Part shown: one piece after another, positions 34,166 to 37,331 of the stretch
How positions within the stretch are numbered: position 1 is the stretch's first letter
Layout of the letters: each line of letters begins with the position of its first letter
Assembly (NCBI GenBank): GCA_020248785.1
Contig: JADCGX010000230.1
Span: 1-37,331 of the forward strand
Source: Burkholderiales bacterium
GTDB taxonomy: Bacteria > Pseudomonadota > Gammaproteobacteria > Burkholderiales > Burkholderiaceae_F
Direction of reading: 5' to 3'
DNA length: 37,331 nt
Position numbers and translations under genes: made by a program
The notes under the pieces: generated by a model
What the model saw: only the letters and a program-made list of their open reading frames with translations
What the model was told of the DNA's origin: nothing
Database searches by the model: none

Positions 34166-34339
34166 CGGCGAGCTTTCTGAAGTTGGGCGAAGGACGAGAG
34201 ATGGCGACGATGATGCGCCGGACAAGCCGGGAAAGCCCGCGGTCCGTCGCGCTCCGGTGCAGTTCGTCGCATTCGGCCGGAGGCCGAGGTCGGGATGCCT
34301 AGACTGCGCGCCGTATTCACCCGGCCTCAGGAGTCTCGC
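34166..34339. promoter_or_regulatory. Divergent intergenic region (TerB-like gene / S9 peptidase)
   Basis: A gap of 174 nt between divergent genes. TAGACT near 34301-34306 could be a -10 for the peptidase, and AGGAG at 34329-34333 is its ribosome-binding site. GGCCGGAGGCC near 34276 is a short palindrome. Nothing else is assignable. Confidence 0.35.
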
Positions 34340-36301
34340 ATGAGGCATCACCCGTTCGCCGTGGCGTTTCTCGCGCTTGGATTTGTCGCTGCGCAACCGT
34401 CCGCGCAGGCACTGACGATTCCACCCCGGGAGCTGACCACTGCCGCGGCTCAGCCCATCCCGCCGTCGGTCCCGCTACGCGACTTCTTCCGCAACCCGGA
34501 CCGCGCGTACTTCCGCATCTCGGCAGATGGCAAGTATCTGTCGTTCATGCAGCCGCACGGGCCAGAGCGCCGCCGCAACATCTTCGCGCAGGAACTGGGC
34601 GCCGATGCGCCACGCGGGGAGGTACGTCGCCTGACGAGCGAGACCGCGCGCGACATTGCCGACTACTTATGGAAGGGCAACGAGACGCTGCTGTACAGCA
34701 AGGACTTCGGCGGCGACGAGAACTTCCACGTGGTGGCGGTCAACGCGCGCACCGGCGAGGTCAAGGACCTGACGCCGGGCGAGAAGCTGCGCGCGAGCGT
34801 GATCGACCAGTTGCCGGACCATCCGACCGACGTGCTGATCAGCCACAACGGCCGCGACCCGAAGGTGTTCGACGTCTATCGCGTGAACGTCGTCACCGGG
34901 CAGTCGACGCTGGTGGCGCGCAACCCCGGCAACATCATCGGCTGGGTGCCCGATCATGCCGGCCGCGTGCGGGCTGCGGTCACCAGCGATGGCGTCAACC
35001 GCACGCTTCTGTTTCGCGAGCGCGAGACCGACGAGTTCAAGCCCGTGCTGACGACCGACTTCCGCGAGTCGGTCGAGCCGCAGTTCTTCACCTTCGACGA
35101 CAAGCGGCTGTACGTCGTTTCAAACCGCGGACGCGACAAGTCGGCAGCGGCCGTGCTCGATCCAGCCACCGGCAAAGAGGACGTGTTGTGGTCGCATGCG
35201 GATGTCGATGTCGGTGCGCTCACCTACTCGCGCGCGCGCAAGGCCCTGGCCTCCGCCGAGTTCGAAACCTGGCGCGCCGACCGCCACTTCTTCGAGGCCG
35301 AGACGCGGCGCGTGTTCGAGCGCTTGCAGGCGCGCCTGCCCGGCTACCGTCTCAGCATCCAGAGTCGCACGCGCGATGAAATCCGCATGGTGGTGGCGGC
35401 AACGTCCGACCGCACCGCAGGCGTGCGCTACGTGTACGACAGCAAGACCGACACCCTGATGCGCCTGGGCGAGGTGGTCCCCTGGCTGCCGGAGAACCAG
35501 ATGGCACACATGCAGCCGGTGCAATACACGTCGCGCGATGGCCTGACCATCAATGGCTATCTGACCCTGCCGCTCGGCCGCCCGGCCAAGAACCTGCCCG
35601 TGATCGTGAACCCGCACGGCGGGCCGTGGGCTCGCGACTCCTGGGGCTTCAATCCCGAGGTGCAGTTTCTGGTCAACCGCGGCTACGCCGTGTTCCAGAC
35701 CAACTTCCGCGGCTCCACCGGCTTCGGCCGCAAGTTCTGGGAAGCGTCGTTCCGCCAGTGGGGCCGGGCGATGCAGGACGACATCACCGACGGCGTCAAC
35801 TGGCTGATCAAGGAAGGCATCGCTGATCCGAAGCGCATCGGCATCTATGGCGCCAGCTACGGCGGCTACGCCACGCTGGCCGGCGTGACACTGACGCCGG
35901 ATCTGTATGCGGCGGCGGTGAGTTACGTCGGCGTGTCCAACATGTTCACCTTCATGAACACGATTCCGCCGTACTGGGAGCCGCTGCGCGAGATGTTCTA
36001 CGAAATGGTCGGCCACCCCGAGAAGGACAAGGAATTCCTGCGCGCGGTTTCCCCGGTGTTCCTCGCAGACCGGATCAAGACCCCGCTGCTCGTGGCGCAA
36101 GGCGCGCGCGATCCGCGCGTGAACAAGGCCGAGAGCGACCAGATCGTCGAGGCGCTGCGCAAGCGGGGCGTGCCGGCGGAGTACATCGTCAAGGACAACG
36201 AGGGTCACGGCTTTGCCAATGAGGAGAACCAGTTCGAGTTCTACGGTGCGATGGAACGCTTCTTCGCCAAGCACCTGCGGCCGCAGCAAGCGCCGCAATA
36301 G
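34340..36301 (+). CDS. Secreted S9 family (prolyl oligopeptidase-like) peptidase
   Basis: A 653-aa serine peptidase with a Sec signal peptide, MRHHPFAVAFLALGFVAAQP, cleaved near SAQA. The middle is a beta-propeller of the DPP-IV/acylaminoacyl-peptidase type (PDRAYFRISADGKYLSFMQP opens it). The C-terminal alpha/beta-hydrolase domain has the nucleophile in IYGASYGGYATLAG (Ser506), Asp591 in GARDPRVNKAES and His623 in NEGHGFANEENQ, a complete triad. It probably degrades peptides in the periplasm; specificity is unknown. The start is ATG 34340, with AGGAG 6 nt upstream. The Crp/Fnr-type gene follows after 67 nt. Confidence 0.92.
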   Translation: MRHHPFAVAFLALGFVAAQPSAQALTIPPRELTTAAAQPIPPSVPLRDFFRNPDRAYFRISADGKYLSFMQPHGPERRRNIFAQELGADAPRGEVRRLTSETARDIADYLWKGNETLLYSKDFGGDENFHVVAVNARTGEVKDLTPGEKLRASVIDQLPDHPTDVLISHNGRDPKVFDVYRVNVVTGQSTLVARNPGNIIGWVPDHAGRVRAAVTSDGVNRTLLFRERETDEFKPVLTTDFRESVEPQFFTFDDKRLYVVSNRGRDKSAAAVLDPATGKEDVLWSHADVDVGALTYSRARKALASAEFETWRADRHFFEAETRRVFERLQARLPGYRLSIQSRTRDEIRMVVAATSDRTAGVRYVYDSKTDTLMRLGEVVPWLPENQMAHMQPVQYTSRDGLTINGYLTLPLGRPAKNLPVIVNPHGGPWARDSWGFNPEVQFLVNRGYAVFQTNFRGSTGFGRKFWEASFRQWGRAMQDDITDGVNWLIKEGIADPKRIGIYGASYGGYATLAGVTLTPDLYAAAVSYVGVSNMFTFMNTIPPYWEPLREMFYEMVGHPEKDKEFLRAVSPVFLADRIKTPLLVAQGARDPRVNKAESDQIVEALRKRGVPAEYIVKDNEGHGFANEENQFEFYGAMERFFAKHLRPQQAPQ

Positions 36302-36368
36302 CGAGCGGTCCAAGTCTTGAGGCGGCGCAAGGCGAGCGCGCCGCCATGGCAGTGCCGACGGCGGCACG

Positions 36369-37109
36369 GTGGCACACTTGCACCCCGTGACCACCGCCGA
36401 TCCTGCCCTGCTCGGCCGCGTCAAGGCGGCCATGCCGTCGTTGGCGCAACTGCCGCCCGATCTCGAGGCAGAGTTGGCGCGTGCGCTAACGGTCGCGCGG
36501 CTGCCGGCGGGCACGCTGGTGTTCCACCCGACCGATGCCTGTCCGGGCTTTCCCATCTTGCTCGATGGCCGCGTGCAAGTGACGCGCACGCTGGATAACG
36601 GCCGCGAACTGCTGCTTTACGACGTCGAAAGCGGCGAGAGCTGCATCATGTCCACTGCCTGCATGCTTGGCAACAATCCTTACGGCGCGCACGGCCAGTG
36701 CATCACCGATGTTGAGCTCGCCCTCCTGCCCCGCGTCCTGTTCGACCGGTTGCTGGCCGAGCACGCGCCGTTTCGCAACGAAGTCTTTGCGCTGTTCACC
36801 GACCGCCTGTCGCGCTTGATGGAACTGGTGGAGGCGGTGGGCTTTCAGCGCCTGGATCAGCGCCTGGCTGCGATGATGCTGGGCAAGGGGCACCGTCTGG
36901 CCACGTCGCACGAGCAGCTGGCGCAGGCGCTCGGTGCCTCGCGGGAGTCAGTCAGCCGGCAGCTCAAGCACTTCGAGGAGCGCGGTTTCGTCAAGCTGGG
37001 CCGCGGCGCAATCAAGATCCTCGATCCGCGCGCGCTGCGGCAGCTGTCGGCCGGCGCGCCGCCCGAGCGTGTGAGCGCGGTCACTGAGTCCGGCAGCGGC
37101 ACGGACTAA
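36369..37109 (+). CDS. Crp/Fnr-family transcriptional regulator
   Basis: A 246-aa regulator. The N-terminal cyclic-nucleotide-binding-like beta barrel (PAGTLVFHPTDACPGFPILL, DGRVQVTRTLDNGRELLLYD) and dimer helix (FRNEVFALFTDRLSRLMELV) lead to the Crp-type winged HTH, with SHEQLAQALGASRESVSRQL as the recognition unit. Four cysteines lie in the sensor half (58, 92, 98, 111); the cAMP-binding residues of Crp are not evident, so a redox or metal signal is possible. The start is GTG at 36369. The stop TAA is inside the apparent IS target site (CTAA, 37106-37109), so the last residues may be intact but the 3' untranslated region has been replaced. Confidence 0.87.
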   Translation: MAHLHPVTTADPALLGRVKAAMPSLAQLPPDLEAELARALTVARLPAGTLVFHPTDACPGFPILLDGRVQVTRTLDNGRELLLYDVESGESCIMSTACMLGNNPYGAHGQCITDVELALLPRVLFDRLLAEHAPFRNEVFALFTDRLSRLMELVEAVGFQRLDQRLAAMMLGKGHRLATSHEQLAQALGASRESVSRQLKHFEERGFVKLGRGAIKILDPRALRQLSAGAPPERVSAVTESGSGTD

Positions 37110-37331
37110 GAATCTATCCATAAATTATATTGACACCTGTTTTGATTTTTGCGGAAGGCGATGGTGGCGGCCGCGAGGTGGTTGAGCGCCAGGAAGCTGC
37201 GTTCGAGCTTCTCGTGGCGCACGAGCAGCTTGCGGAAGCGGTTGAACCAGCCATGGCAGACCTCGACCACCCAGCGGCGGGCCTTCTTCTTCGGGTCGCG
37301 CCGCCTGATCTGGGCTTGCTTGCGCCGATCA
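37106..37331 (-). pseudogene. IS5-family transposase, C-terminal part with frameshifted end
   Basis: The minus strand from the window edge reads RRWVVEVCHGWFNRFRKLL, VRHEKLERSFLALNHLAAAT and IAFRK, the standard C-terminus of IS5-family transposases (HG/HAW.NRFR.LL.R.EK pattern). After FRK the open frame gives NQNRCQYNLWIDS and a stop at 37108. If one T is removed from the five-T run at 37146-37150, the reading becomes FRKIKTGVNIIYG with a stop at 37116-37114, an ending I recognise from this family. A one-base insertion, real or a sequencing error, is therefore likely. The N-terminal part is outside the window. Confidence 0.85.
37110..37331 (-). mobile_element. Partial IS5-family element (right edge)
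   Basis: The element probably ends at 37110, where GC-rich chromosomal DNA changes to AT-rich GAATCTATCCATAAATTATA. CTAA at 37106-37109 fits the 4-nt YTAR target duplication usual for IS5 elements and contains the regulator's stop codon. The other terminus is not in the window, so the inverted repeat and target duplication cannot be checked here. Confidence 0.7.

Noticed and set aside
1..37331. CRISPR array, tRNA, rRNA, phage or integron
   Set aside because: No regularly spaced repeats, no cloverleaf or rRNA sequence, and no phage structural or integrase gene was seen.

Overview
The window is GC-rich (about two thirds G+C) and packed with genes. It reads as a core chromosomal segment of a betaproteobacterium, most likely of the order Burkholderiales. 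The grounds are gene content and order: aroQ-accB-accC-prmA-DUF3426-pfkB, nrdAB beside lysine/alanine-rich histone H1-like genes, ypjD-PP0621-pilS-pilR-thioredoxin-ampD, and ffh-lytic transglycosylase-proS-rppH. This is from memory of synteny; no database was searched.

Layout. 1-140: the 5' end of an IS1595-type transposase runs off the left edge. 300-8838: nine genes, all on the minus strand and in the transcribed order mpl, yqiA, fabG-like, ybaK-like, marC, RNase II-like, TonB-like, aroE, mtgA; several overlap by 4 nt (ATGA). They mix peptidoglycan recycling and synthesis (mpl, mtgA), shikimate synthesis (aroE), RNA turnover and envelope functions. 9053-15807: plus-strand run of a nucleotidyltransferase-like protein, TlpA-like thioredoxin, aroQ, accB, a 46-codon leader ORF, accC, prmA, a zinc-ribbon/DUF3426 protein and a PfkB kinase. 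16152-17589: yggT and two histone H1-like genes on the minus strand. 17603-18350 is gene-free and has an AT-rich core. 18351-22534: nrdB and nrdA (class Ia ribonucleotide reductase) with candidate NrdR boxes upstream. 23217-28483: minus-strand run ypjD, PP0621-like, pilS, pilR, thioredoxin-like, ampD. 28574-29956: ffh. 29996-32441: lytic transglycosylase and proS. 32602-33156: rppH. 33164-34165: TerB/DUF697-like protein. 34340-36301: secreted S9 peptidase. 36369-37109: Crp/Fnr-type regulator. 37110-37331: the 3' end of an IS5-family element, apparently inserted at the regulator's stop codon.

Most of the window is ordinary housekeeping DNA. The strongest unexplained signal lies between accB and accC. 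The first 35 nt of accC are present twice (33/35 identical), 141 nt apart and in the same frame. The upstream copy opens a 46-codon ORF whose UGA stop directly abuts the accC AUG. The 106 nt between the copies hold four consecutive perfect inverted repeats. This looks like a structured leader-peptide or translational-coupling element for biotin carboxylase. Secondary points are a phased NrdR box pair, a 50-aa mini histone H1, a possible small RNA locus beside nrdB, a frameshifted IS5 transposase end, and insertion sequences truncated at both window edges.
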